Assembly (NCBI RefSeq): GCF_031755915.1
Contig: NC_083386.1
Span: 17,965,001-18,029,000, forward strand
Direction: 5' to 3'
DNA: 64,000 nt
Source: Ziziphus jujuba
Lineage: Eukaryota; Streptophyta; Magnoliopsida; Rosales; Rhamnaceae
Shown here: positions 22,433 to 34,049 of the stretch, piece after piece
Numbering within the stretch: the stretch's first letter is position 1
Layout: each line of letters opens with the position of its first letter
Notes under the pieces: model-generated
The model's database searches: none
The model's input: only the letters and a program-made list of their open reading frames with translations
What the model was told of the DNA's origin: nothing
Translations under genes and position numbers: made by a program

Positions 22433-22709
22433 TATGAATTCCAATGTTTAATATCAAAACAGCATAGAAAACTCAACAATAAACCAAATTACTGAGAATA
22501 ATAATGAAGAACAACCAACAAACTAGGAAACAAAGAAATGCCGTAAAACTAGGAAAACCTAATTTAACTAGGAATGAGTGTTTTTTTTTTTTTTAATAAT
22601 ATGCAGAACGTGTATAAGATGGATGCAACCTTAACCTAATGCTAAAATTTCATATTAACACAAAAACAAATAAAGCAAAAAAAGATAGATCAAACCTGAA
22701 CAAAATTTT
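22433..22709 (-). other. B1 leader, continuation to the right of element C
   Basis: Resumes the B1 leader interrupted at 15,318. The same order of sequence (AACAACCAACAAACTAGG and following) is continuous in B2 at 38,461-38,760. Confidence 0.75.
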
Positions 22710-22722
22710 GACTCTGATACCA
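22710..22722 (-). other. B1 primer binding site (initiator tRNA-Met type)
   Basis: Coding strand TGGTATCAGAGT, two bases after the LTR end, one base from the canonical iMet site. Confidence 0.82.
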
Positions 22723-22724
22723 AA

Positions 22725-24444
22725 TGATACGAATCTAGGTCGACACGCGCCTAAACCCGTATTATATTTGCCCGAATCTCAATTAAGTTTAGGTTTTAAT
22801 GGAATCACCTCAACCCCTAACCAACATGTGATTAGAAACCTTGGTATAATGAAAATGCCACAATAGGTAATGGATATCCTAATGATAAGTCAAAACTAAA
22901 ACACACACTCTCTAATATTATTTTAGGTGTTCAAAGAGAATAAAGAGAAATTCAATCTCACAATTAATTTTCTGTATGGATAATGTACTGTATATTATTG
23001 ATAAAACAAGCCCTTAAATAGGCTAAAAAAGTTACAAAATAAAACCTTAATTAACTAGGTAAAACTTTCCTTTTATCTAATTCCTCCTAAAAAAATAGTT
23101 AATTAGTCTAATTTACCCTTAATAAAGCATGTGACATGACATGTGCCTAATTAATGATAAATTAACCAATTATTGCCACTTGTTTTTATCTTGGCCCTCA
23201 AATTGCCTTGATTCCCTCTTTTGATCAATGGTGGAGATTTAACTAGAATATTATTTTTTATAAATTCTAAACTTTAAATGATGATAACTCTTTGCTCGCA
23301 CCTCGAAATCCAAAAATAACAAGACATTTGAAATCCTCAGATCTTGATGATTCATATGACATCCACTTCCATCATGAAATTCCCGATAGAATCTTTATGG
23401 AATCTTCAAGGTATCTTTTTGGAATCTTTTTAATGCTTAGTCCGTTCGAGCTCAAATCTTGCTTCCACCATAATTCGACCCAAGGAATCCATTTTTTATG
23501 GTTGTTTTCTTAAAATTCTTCCTCTTTTACCTAGATTAAGAAAAATACATAATTAAGTATCTTTCCATAACAAATTAACACAAACTAACAAATATTAAGC
23601 TATAAATATGGCATAAAATCATCAATATTTTAGACCTAACAAAAACCGACCACATAGAATAGGAAACCTAATGATGGCCGAAAATCACCTCCTTTTCTAA
23701 TCTAATTTGGATTAATTAATTTCTTAATTTTGAAATAGGAATTAATTAATTTACAATGAAAATAATAAAATAATAACTTTTCTAAGTTGATTTGTTCAGT
23801 AAATAAATAAATAGAAACCAAATAAAAGACTAATTTCCTAAAACAAAAAGTTAAAATAAAATTAGGAAACAAATTGACTATCTCTCTAAGTAAGCTAACT
23901 TTGACCAATCTTCAGCTTGTTTAGGCTCCAAATCAGCATACATATGCCATCTAGGATGCCAAATATGATTAATAATGATTCCCACATGTTTCCCCTTGAT
24001 TGGAATAGGTCAAACTTGCTTGAACAAGAAGAACAGTCAACGTCAGCGGCTAAACAGCACATTTTCGGCCAAATTGACTTGTTGTCCGTACAAGCCCATT
24101 TTAGATGCTTTTGATTCTGCCTTGGCTGGATGCCATGTCCTCTTAGTGATAGTTACTGAATCTATGAAGTGTTGGAACCATTTCTTGCTGCCCGGAGTCC
24201 ATATTTGCACGAAAACAGCTATTCGGGTCCGTATCGACCTTCACCACTTGTATGCTTAAAACGGGTTTTGTATATTTTTTGTATTGACAAGCCCCTTTGA
24301 GAATTAATTACTCCCTGGATAAAGGCAGCCAGATTGTCCTTAAATCTCTTAGCTTCAGCCCTAGTGATCGGTCCGGTCTTCATCCGTATCGGGTCAGCAC
24401 CCTAGTGGGTTGTCAGTTGTGTGGATTCGGGCGTATTCTCATCA
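22725..24444 (-). repeat. B1 5' LTR (right), interrupted by an Athila-type LTR piece
   Basis: TGATACGAAT to TCTCATCA. Subtracting the nested 576-bp piece and one AAAAC repeat leaves 1,139 bp, matching the 1,138-bp left LTR. Confidence 0.88.
23066..23641 (-). repeat. Truncated solo LTR of the Athila-type family in B1
   Basis: Corresponds to about the last 570 bp (plus-strand order) of the LTR at 52,106-53,846, ending in CCTAACA. AAAAC flanks it on both sides (23,061-23,065 and 23,642-23,646). The other B copies show a single uninterrupted GGTAAAACC here, so this was a real insertion. The first ~1.17 kb of the LTR is missing, with the break at the very edge of the duplication. Confidence 0.85.
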
Positions 24445-24449
24445 CAAAT
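24445..24449. other. Target-site duplication of B1, right copy (CAAAT)
   Basis: Pairs with 10,800-10,804. Confidence 0.9.
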
Positions 24450-25205
24450 AACCTAGAGTACTTAAACAAAATAAAAATAAAACAATACATACATTACATT
24501 AATAAAATACTAAATACATTACATTATATTTTACATTTTAGAAAAAACAATAAATGCTAACAATGTAGTTTAGCAATGAAAAGGAAAAGATAGAATGATT
24601 GGCAAATCATCCATTTTCAATCTTGAAAATGTAAGTATTTAATATTATTATTATTTATGATTTATTAATTTTTTTCTTACCTTTTTTTTATTTTAATTAA
24701 TGATCATTCTATAAGTTCCTCTCTCTAGTTGCTTTCATAATGGGATGAGTATTTGGTTTACAAAAATAGCATAATATAATATTATTTGGTTTACATAAAG
24801 AAACAGCTTTTTAATGATAGGTGAAGCCACTTAATATACAAAATTCTAATGTTCTAAAGTCATCAAGGTTATGTATACTAGAAACGATAGCAGGATTTTA
24901 TTTATATAAACCAGTTAGAAATTTGAAGATAGGTGAACTTGTTTGGTATGCAAAACCCAAGCATTTTTAAATTGTTTTGGATATGTATACCGGAGACAAT
25001 CATGGGATCTAGTTTATATAAATGGGACAAAGATTCAAAGACAGGTGAAGTCATTTAATATACATAGCCTAAATGTTTTGAAGCTGTCTAGGTTATATAC
25101 CTGCATATTTCCCTTTTATTTGGTATACAAAACCTAGCCCACCTCAAAATCCGTATTCTTCTTTTACTCTTTTAAAATATATATATATATATATATATGG
25201 AAATT
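24450..25205. other. AT-rich spacer
   Basis: No gene seen. Weakly repeated phrases of the form AGGTGAA...TTAATATACAAA...ATGTTTT recur near 24,818, 24,931 and 25,044 at about 115-bp spacing, suggesting an old degenerate tandem array of about three units. Confidence 0.45.
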
Positions 25206-25351
25206 CTATGATGAGGACAGTCCGCATGAGGACTGCAGTATTAGTGATGATTTTTCATAGTATTAATGATGGTTTCTTAGAAAATCGTCACCAATACTAT
25301 GAAAAACCGTCACCAATACTGTGGTCCGCATGAGGACCGTTCGCACCATAG
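25206..25351. mobile_element. 146-bp foldback (MITE-like) element between TA repeats
   Basis: The left half (from CTATGATGAGGACAGTCC) and the reverse complement of the right half (CTATGGTGCGAACGGTCC) match over about 73 bp each with almost no spacer, so transcripts would form a long hairpin. Each arm carries two copies of a ~22-bp subunit (AGTATTRRTGAYGRTTTT). Both sides abut (TA)n runs. No coding capacity. The superfamily is not determined. Confidence 0.8.
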
Positions 25352-28300
25352 ACGGACTGTATATATATATATATATATTAAGGTGTCAAAGGGGTTAAGA
25401 ATTGGATGAGGGTGAGGACGAACTTTCATTTTGTTTTTTATTTTTTTATTTCTAACTATTGGAATAGGTGTGGTTGAAGACAAACATGTGCCATTGAAGA
25501 GAGTTGCCTGAGGGGCTTATCATTTTCAGTGGCACAAGAAAAATTAAGGCATAAGAAGAATTAGGGTATAAGAAGATATAGTGTATATAATTAAATTTTA
25601 TTTCTTGTAAGGGTAAATTAGTTACATTTTATGTGTGTAGGAAGAAAAATTGATCATTATATGTGAGTGTGTGTAAAAGGTACTATGGCTATCAATTTTT
25701 TGGTGTGAATCAAATCACCCATTTTGCAAATGGCAAATTCTATTATATCTCCTTAGTTTTGTTATAATTACACTTAATTCCACCGTTACCAAAAATCTCA
25801 TTAACCTCCGTTGAATTTTGAGATCTATCAAAACAATATAATCTGTTAATTCTTATCATTTAATTTTAATAGTTAAAGACCAAAAAAATATTAAAAATCA
25901 ATATTTTATAAATAAGTAATATTTGAAAATATAATTTTTATTTTTAACTGTTAAAATTAATTGTTAAAAGAATAAAGAATTAAAAGCTATAGTTTTTTTT
26001 GTAAGCTTTACTTTTATAGTCCACTGACATTGCATATGATGATAATAATAATAAGATATTGTATATTCACAAATTTAAAAATCTCACTTAAATTCGTGGG
26101 CGATATTGAATATTGGCGAATTAATTGAGAGATGTTTATCGCTTTTGCCTTGACCAAAGCGGTGCGAACTAACACAGTTCAATGTTCAAAATCTTGACAA
26201 TAAAATAAAATAAAATAAATAGGAATATGTACTATGAAAAGGAAATTCCTTTCTAGTTTCACTATCATTTTAGGAAGAAAACTGAGCAAAGTTGGAAAAG
26301 TACACACATATATATATATTATATAAATATTATGGGTTGGAATTTCAAAACACGAGTTGAATTTTTTAAAATACTCCAATAGGATATGGATCTCTCATGT
26401 GTAATACTTCATTCTACGAATGGAAATTCCATTGCCTTTCGACCAAATTACAAATTACAGAGTAGAAAGCAACAAAGTCAATCTATAATTGTAAGAACTT
26501 CTAAAAATATGAATGGCAATACCTTCTGTAATATGATTTTAAGTCATAGTCCCATCACTCTAGAATCGTAGAATAAAGGGAATTGTAGATGAGTAGATGG
26601 TAAAAGCAATTATTTATATATATATAATATCCAAATAAACTATTTAAATAAGGGACAAGTCTACATATATATTTATATTTATGTAGAGTAAAACTATTAT
26701 TATGGAATTCTTGATGTAATTAAATTAGAGGTGCTTATGAGGTAAAAGTTTAACCATTGATTAATATTTAGATTGGAAGCTGAAATCCTAAAAACACTTA
26801 TTTCATAAGAATATCTAATTTAATAAAGTTATGAATTTCCTAACTAGTTCTTTCGTTGTTAGGATATAAATAACATTCGAAATTTAAAATCAATTAATGG
26901 TTAAATAATTTAGTGACATATTAACTGATAAGTGAACCCTATAAGGATCTAAGAAACCATAAATATAATTTTAAACTTTATCCATTCAAGTGATCCAAGA
27001 CTCATAAATGGTAGTCTTAATAGTAAAATCATTAGATCGACCTTATACGAGATTTGTTATATCGACAATTATAATATCAAGGTATGGTGCAAATCAATCA
27101 AAATATGATATAAATTACAGATTCATCCTTAACTTCATAAAGTTAGGATGTCAACTACACGTACATCAGGTCATAAGGTCGATATGATAGTTTTAACATT
27201 GGATCTTTTTGCAAAATGAGATTTAAAAATATATTTATGATTAAACAAATTGATCTTTACGAAGTGCAATTTTCTAAATAATGTTTTAGTATATGATTAA
27301 CTCCATATTAAACAGCTCTTGAAGTAATTCAAAGGCTAACTAATTAATAAAGGAAAACCTTATGCTAAGATTATCATATTGACCTGATATTAGATCCATT
27401 ATTGAAATTATATCAATAGTGCATTAGTTAACAAAATATTTATTAAATGATGTGGTAACATTTAATTCATTTATTTACTTAAGCATTCACTTGCTATACA
27501 AATATACTAACCAATAATATTTTTAACACATGTCATTTGATGAATAAATTTGATAACTAGTTTTGCACTTGTAGTATTACTCAAATTATATAAGGTAACA
27601 CCCTATGGCTCGACCCTAGAAGGTCTTCATTTCCTATAACATAATTAAGAAGTCTATTTTTGGCTGGCTTAAAATTGATCCCACATGTTCGTTTGGTTTC
27701 CAATTTATCCTAGCTGAAACTATATATGGCTCATAAAGTATACAAGACTGTATTGGATTGGTTTTTATTGTTTAAATATTGTGCATTGTTTAGCAGAGCA
27801 TTATACTGTATTATAAATTTTTGTAATATATATATATATATATATATATTATTAAAAATAAATTTTTATTCATATAATTTTGTACAAATAATTTCATTAC
27901 TAAAAATAGACAAAATTATTTGTATGATTATTCAAATTTAAAATAGATAAACTAATTTTTTTATTAAACCATATAATCTTTAAAAATTTAATTACATTGT
28001 TCATAGTGTATCGATTTAATTTCATTTTAATTATTATTTGTGATAATAGTTACATTAATGAAAGTTTTATACATATAAAAGAATTAAGAAAATGTTTAGC
28101 ATTAAAAAATAAAAATAATTATAAATATTGAAACAAAATTAATTTTGTATTATTATTCAAATTTATAATAGATAAACTAATTTTACATTGTTCATAGTAA
28201 ATCAATTTAATGTGGTTTTGATTATTGTTAATGATAATAGTGCACTAGCGAAAGTTATATACACATTAAAAAATAAAAAATAATAATAAATACAGAATTT

Positions 28301-29560
28301 GTAGCACAATTAGTAAAAATTAAATTGTAATTATTTTTAATATTATAATCTATTTTCTTAGATAATTACATGACTATATTTAGTATATTAAACTTAATTT
28401 TAATAATTAAGAATAAAAAAGGTATCCAAGACAAAAAAACAAAAAAAAAAACAAAAAACGGGGCTTAGAATATCCCAACAATATTAGCATCTGACTATTA
28501 AATTTCAAAGCGACATTAAATTTATTAAACAAAAATAAAAATAAATTACAACCTTTTCAAAAAGAGAAACCCAAGGAAAAATAAACCTAGAAGGTGCAGG
28601 TTTAAAATTTTTTAAACTTTATTCAATTTAATCATTAATAAAAATAACAATATTAATAATTATATTACTTCAAATTATACGACACTAAAATTATGTAATC
28701 CCAAAAATAATAAAGAAATACGTGCAGTTTTTCTTTAAATGTTTTTTTTTTATGAAGAAGTACAATGCAGGCATTAATTACGAACACTAACTTCTTCTTT
28801 TTTAATTTAAAGATTAATTTCAACTTTAGTACCCGATATCCATTCTAATTCAATTTTAATCCTTCAACTTCAAATATTTTAACTCTAGTCGTTGTCGTTA
28901 GTCTTATTCCATTAAAATTAATTGATTAAGGATAAATATTTAAAACCATATATTTTTTAACATTTTCTTAATTGACATGGCAACCATCTAAGATGCCACC
29001 TAGTAACATGTAACACCTCATTATTTTTTTCTCTCAAAAAATTAAAACATCTTACTATTTTCTCACTCTCTCCTATTCTTTTTTTTTTTTTTTTTTTTTT
29101 GGGTGCGTGTTCTCAAAATCTTAAAACCACCTCTATTTCCGGCAAAAAAACATAAAAAAGCAAAATAAAAAAAATAAAAAAAAAATCTTTTAAGTTCGCG
29201 ACTGGGTGAGGCCAAAAGTCAAAATCCAGCGGAGTATCATGCTCAGTATTGTCATCGATCAAATGTATTTTGTGATTTTGAAGCTCTTAAATTTTTGTTT
29301 CCTATCATAATTTTCGTTTTTCCTCCTACATCAAACTATCCTATCTACATTTTTGTTTCTTAAATTGATAAGGGCTTCACTTTGTTTTCTAGTCTAGCTG
29401 GTGCCATTTTTAAGCCTAGATAGTTGCTGAAACGAGGATGATCACTGTAGATACACTTTTTCACACCACCACGAATACGAGGTCCATAGCCCAAACCATC
29501 TTGAAAAACAGTAACGATGTGAAAATCACTGGGACACTGGTGTGGTGTCATCCAAAAACA
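25352..29560. other. AT-rich intergenic region
   Basis: No coding region, RNA gene or clear transposon identified. Includes (TA)n at about 27,824-27,850, an AATAAAAT-type patch near 26,200, and a pure T run at about 29,079-29,100. The 69-codon minus-strand frame at 29,360-29,569 (containing GLGYGPRIRGGVKKCIYS) has a less AT-driven composition than its surroundings but I do not recognise it. Confidence 0.5.
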
Positions 29561-29699
29561 CTTTAACACTCAAGTTAATGAGAGTCTTGGATGCCAAAGG
29601 TTTTTAGGGTTGTTGATGATATTGTACTCGTGAAAGGAATGGTAATGAAGCTTATATACCATTTAACACTAGGTTTCCTTGTGGAATAAGGAAATCAAC

Positions 29700-30022
29700 T
29701 CACCAAAACCCTAATGGATTGGACCATAATGCTGCATTTAAGAAAATATAGTTTCTGTAAGAGATTGAAGAACATCGTATTTAGGCCAAGCAAGTTATGC
29801 CCGAGAAGCTTGTGTCCCATGCAAAGCACTATTTTGTGCTTCCTAAAAAAAATTATGAATCCTTCATCTTTGGTATCAATTACATGCATATCCTCATGGT
29901 GTGATTAGGAATCTCATAATTCATTGGAATTTTTTCTATTTACTCGATTTTATCCTTGTTTATTTCCACCACTAAGACTTAAGGCTTTATGATTGATATT
30001 TATCCCCATAAGTCTTCCCTTT
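29700..30022 (-). pseudogene. Tat-like gypsy relic, segment after protease
   Basis: Immediately past the solo LTR, minus-strand translation continues in frame from the protease segment: ...CYVNAM then KGKTYGDKYQS, as in plant Tat elements where CYVNALKG follows the protease. Beyond that it decays into stops. Its left limit is unclear. Confidence 0.45.
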
Positions 30023-30027
30023 CATAG
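30023..30027. other. Target-site duplication of solo LTR, left (CATAG)
   Basis: CATAG recurs at 31,771-31,775. Confidence 0.92.
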
Positions 30028-31770
30028 TGTTAGGTCTAAAATATTGATGATTTTATGTCATATTTATAGCTTAATATTTGTTAGTTTGTGTTAATTTGTT
30101 ATGGAAAGATATTTAATTATGTATTTTTCTTAATCTTGGTGAAAGATGAAAAATTTTAAGAAAACAACCATAAAAATGGATTCCTTGGATCGAATTATGG
30201 TGGAAATGAAGATTGAGCTCGAACGAATCAAGCGTTGAAAATACTCTAAGAAGATTCCTTAAAGATTCCATAACGATTTTATCGGGAATTTCATGGTGGA
30301 AGTGGATGTCATATGAATCCTCACAATTTAACGATCTCAAATATCTCATAATTTTTAGATTTCGAGATGCGAGCAAAAAGATATCATCATTTAAAGTTTG
30401 GAATTTATAAAAAAGAATATTTCTAGTTAAATATCCACCATGGATTAAGAGAGGAAATCAAGGCAATCCAAGGGTCAAGATTAGGACAAGTGGAGATAAT
30501 TGGTTAATTTATCATTAATGAGGCACATGTCATGTCACATGCTTCATTAAGGGTAAATTAGACTAATTAACTATTTTTTTTAGAAAGAATTATAGAAAAG
30601 GAAAGTATTAGAGAGCAAGCAATATCAAGATTTCTTTTTACATATGAAATTCGTCTAACTCTCTTGATGGCCTAAAAAATGTATCTTTCAAGACTTCCAG
30701 ATTGAAAATAAAGAAAGAGAAATGTTCCCAAGGTCCTCTATATATAGCCCCCACCACATTGAAGGAAGAGATACAAGTTTAGAGAGTTATTTAAGAGCTT
30801 TTAGGAGGCTTAAATAGAAACAAATCAAATTTTGGGAGTTTCTAAGGTTCTTTTAACGGTTCTAGGATTTTAAAGTTTTAGAGTTTTAGAAAATCAATTG
30901 AAGAGTTTGGAGGGGGCATAGAGACGTGGGCTTGCTTGGAGAAAAAGGCTACAACTTGGAGAGCTTTTGGAGGAGGATTTTTTCAATAGTTTTTATTCTT
31001 TTTTCTTTCTCTTTAATTGTGAACTATTGTTTTTTTCTTTATAATTATGGATGTTGAAATTATTTTTGGGATGAACTAATTTTATAGCTAGGGTTATGAT
31101 GTAGCCGTAACTATGAAGGTCTAATTATTTTAATATATGTTGAGTTTTATTTAATTAGTAATATATTTTGTTAATAAATCATTGGTATGCTTAATGCCTT
31201 CATACGCCGGAAGGAATGAATAATTTTAATAATATTTGAGCTTGGAAAAGGATAATATTATGGATCTCCAATATTTACATGGATGCATAATTGATTGGAA
31301 AATAGTTATGTCCCATGCCATATTATTTGCTTAATCTATGCTTAATGAATTTGCATGATTTAATTTATAGGCCGGAAGGAATAAATTAAGTTATGTTCAT
31401 ATTATCAATTGTGAGTGGAAACTACTTTTGATTAATTTTGTGATTAAGTGTGGTTAATAAAATTACTAGTTAATTAAATTTACATATTTAAGTAATTAAA
31501 TTGGAATAGTTAGTGGTGAAATCAAATACCCTAGTATTCATAATTATTAAACGCACTCTCTTACTTGAAATTGATCTAATTTTAATTTCTTGTTTTTGTT
31601 TAATTTAGTTTATTTAATTTTCAATTGCCATTTTAATTGCTAGTTCAAATATTACTAAAACCTAATTATTTTTGGTACTTAATTCTTAATCACTTGGATA
31701 CGACAACCCTATTTTTTCACTTTATTACTTGAAAACAATTCGTGCACTTGCGAGTTGATTTTACATATCA
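30028..31770 (+). repeat. Solo LTR of the Athila-type family (1,743 bp, plus orientation)
   Basis: Runs from TGTTAGGTC to ACATATCA and is the reverse complement of the 52,106-53,846 LTR family at nearly full length. CATAG flanks both sides and no internal region remains, so it is the product of recombination between the two LTRs of a full element. It retains the promoter-like CTCTATATATAGCCCCC block near 30,736-30,751. Base differences from the young LTR are scattered throughout, so it is older. Confidence 0.93.
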
Positions 31771-31775
31771 CATAG

Positions 31776-32727
31776 CATTGACATAGCATGTCCAAGTTAT
31801 TTTTTGGCTACTCCTCAATACTTCTACCCTCTTTGCACTTGGAAAATTCAACATATGATGATAAGTAGAAGGCACAACGTTCATGTCATGAATCCAAGAT
31901 AGGCCAAAAATCACGTTGTAAGCCGAGGGTGCCTTCGTAAACATCATCATCATGTAGATGGTGACTTTTTTCACTGTAATTGGCATGACAACTTTGCCAA
32001 TGACCACATTTATCTCTCCATTAAAATGTATTATATCTGTGGTTACCTTTTCCATCTTCCTACATGAAGATGATGTCAACAGAACTACCATTATTAATTA
32101 ACTCCCTATTTACCATGCAATTGGTGATAAACAATTTTACAACTAACGTGTTTTCATGAGGCATATGGAGCCCCTCCTCATCCTCCTTTTTATGAATATG
32201 AAATCAGGAATTCGAGAGGTCTAAATCTCTCTCATCACGAATGAGGCCACTTTAACTTGCTTAATATGCCTCTTCCTCATTGCCATTGTTTCTCCTCCAC
32301 TCGTGGGTCCTCCACAAATTGTCTGGATGATGTGCCATGGTAGCTCCTCGCACTGCTTATCCTTTCCCAACTACCTTAGGTCGTCCCTTCTTCTTTTTTT
32401 AATTCTTTTGGTTATACTTAGAGCAACTATTTGGCCTTCCCTTTCCATGCATAAATTCTTTAAAATATCCTCTCTTAATCAAGTGTTTGATCTCCCACTT
32501 CAATTGCCTACAATCCTCGATTAAATGTCCATAATCATTATGGAAAGCTCAAAACATGAAATTATCACATGACTTAGGCTTAAAGTAGAGTCACCTCGGC
32601 CACTTTATATAGTCCTTGTCCATTAAATACATGGCCATATGAGTGGGTGATATATTCAAGAATATTGCTTAAAAAGATCTGTGACTAGCTATTCCATTTT
32701 GGTCATTTTGGTTTTGTGCTCAAGCTA
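31776..32727 (-). pseudogene. Tat-like gypsy relic, protease region
   Basis: The frame at 32,091-31,768 contains 'GKVVMPITVKKVT', 'APSAYNVIFGLSWIHDMNVVPSTYHHML' and 'TCYVNAM', which match the C-terminal part of the protease of plant Tat-clade gypsy elements (typical wording APSPYNAILGRPWLHxMKAVPSTYHQ...CY). The active-site D-S/T-G lies upstream and is not clearly preserved. Sequence further right (to 32,727) is decayed Gag-protease linker. Confidence 0.65.
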
Positions 32728-32732
32728 CTGGA
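32728..32732. other. Target-site duplication of B2, left (CTGGA)
   Basis: CTGGA is repeated at 39,898-39,902. Confidence 0.9.
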
Positions 32733-33861
32733 TGATACGAACCTAGGACGACCTGCACCTAAACTCGTATTATATTAGCCTGAATCTAATTATGTTCAAG
32801 TTCTAATGGTCACCTCAACCCCTAACCAACCTGTGATTAGAAACCTTGGTATAATGAAGAAGCTAGAATAGGTGATGGATATCCGATTGATAAGTCAAAC
32901 TAAAACACTCACTCTCTAATGATGTTTTAGGTGTTCAAAGAGAATAAAGAGCATTCATTCTCACAAATAATTTTCTGTTTGAATAATGTACTAAATCTTA
33001 CTGATAAAACAAGCCCTTAAATAGGCTAAAAAAGTTACAAAATAAAACCCTAATTAACTAGGTAAAACCAATCACATAGAGTAGGAAACCTAATGATGCC
33101 CGAAAATCACCTCCTTTCCAAATCTCATTTGGATTAATTAATTCTTTAATTTTGAAATAGGAATTAATTAATTTACAATGAAAATAATAAAATAATAACT
33201 TTCCTTAGTTGATTTGTCTAGCAAATAAATAAATAGAAAAAAAATAAAAGAATAATTTTCTAAAACAAAAAATTAAAATCAAATTAGGAAACAAATTGAC
33301 TATCTCTCTAAGTAAGCTAACTTTAGCCAATCTCCAACTTGTTTGGGCTCCAAATTAGCTACCATATGCCATGTAGGATGTCAAATATTTTTAATAATGA
33401 TTCCTACACATTGCCTTTTGATTGGAATAGGTCAAACTTGCTTGAACAAGAAGAACAGTCAAAGCCAGCGGCTTAACAATACATTTTTGGCCAAATTGAC
33501 TTACTATCCGTACAAGCCCATTTTAGATGCTTTTAATTTTGCCTTGGCTGGATTCCATGCCCTCTTAATGATATTCATTGAATCCATGAAGTAATGGAAC
33601 CATTTATTACTGTCCGGAGTCCATATTTGCACGAAAACAGCTACCTGGGTCCGTACCGGTTTCCACCACTTGAATGCTTAAGGCCTTGTATCTTCAGGTA
33701 TGGATAAGCCCTTTTGAGAATGGATTACTCCTTGTATAGAGGCAGCCAGGTTGTCCTTAAACTTCTAATCTTAAGCCCTAGTGATTGGCTTAGTCTTCAT
33801 TATTATCGTATCAACACCCTAGCAGGTTTTCAATTGTGCGGGCTCGGGCGGATTCTCATCA
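32733..33861 (-). repeat. B2 3' LTR (left), 1,129 bp
   Basis: TGATACGAACC to TTCTCATCA. Aligns with 38,777-39,897 and with both B1 LTRs. Confidence 0.88.
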
Positions 33862-34049
33862 TTCCCCTCAAATCAAAATAATCACCTGCAGCAAAAGGAG
33901 ATAAATCAACAACATTAAATATGCACCTGTTATATCAAGTTTGTAAGCATTCTTGTTAATCCGCTCCAAAACTTGAAAAGGTCCGTCCACATGCAGCATA
34001 AGCTCTGACTTTCTTTATTTTGGAAACCTTTCCTTTTGTAAGTGCAAAC
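33862..34049 (-). pseudogene. B2 integrase tail remnant
   Basis: Coding-strand homologue of the B1 tail (K-S-E-L/M-x-R-G-D/H-G-P-F-Q-V-L type motif near 33,975-34,005), shortened just before the LTR: the purine tract found in B1 is partly deleted here. Interrupted at 34,049 by the solo LTR. Confidence 0.55.
34045..34049. other. Target-site duplication of nested solo LTR, left (CAAAC)
   Basis: CAAAC recurs at 35,424-35,428. Confidence 0.9.

Larger units (their letters stand above)
10805..24444 (-). mobile_element. B1: internally deleted Ty3/gypsy retrotransposon with nested insertions
   Basis: Both ends are defined by LTRs starting TGATACG and ending in ATCA on the plus strand, flanked by CAAAT duplications. 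A tRNA-iMet-like primer site lies beside the right LTR, so coding runs right to left. After removing nested element C (15,319-22,427) and the Athila-type LTR piece (23,066-23,641), B1 is about 5.9 kb. It encodes Gag, a zinc knuckle and a protease. The reverse-transcriptase remnant is then joined in frame to the integrase C-terminal tail, so most of RT, RNase H and the integrase core are absent. It is therefore non-autonomous. Its LTRs are clearly diverged from each other, so the insertion is old. Confidence 0.9.

Noticed and set aside
23292..23513. Recurring plus-strand ORF starting MLAPRNPKITRHLKS, also at 53,497 and 63,097
   Set aside because: It recurs only because it lies in the Athila-type LTR family; it is short, runs against the element's coding direction and resembles no known protein.
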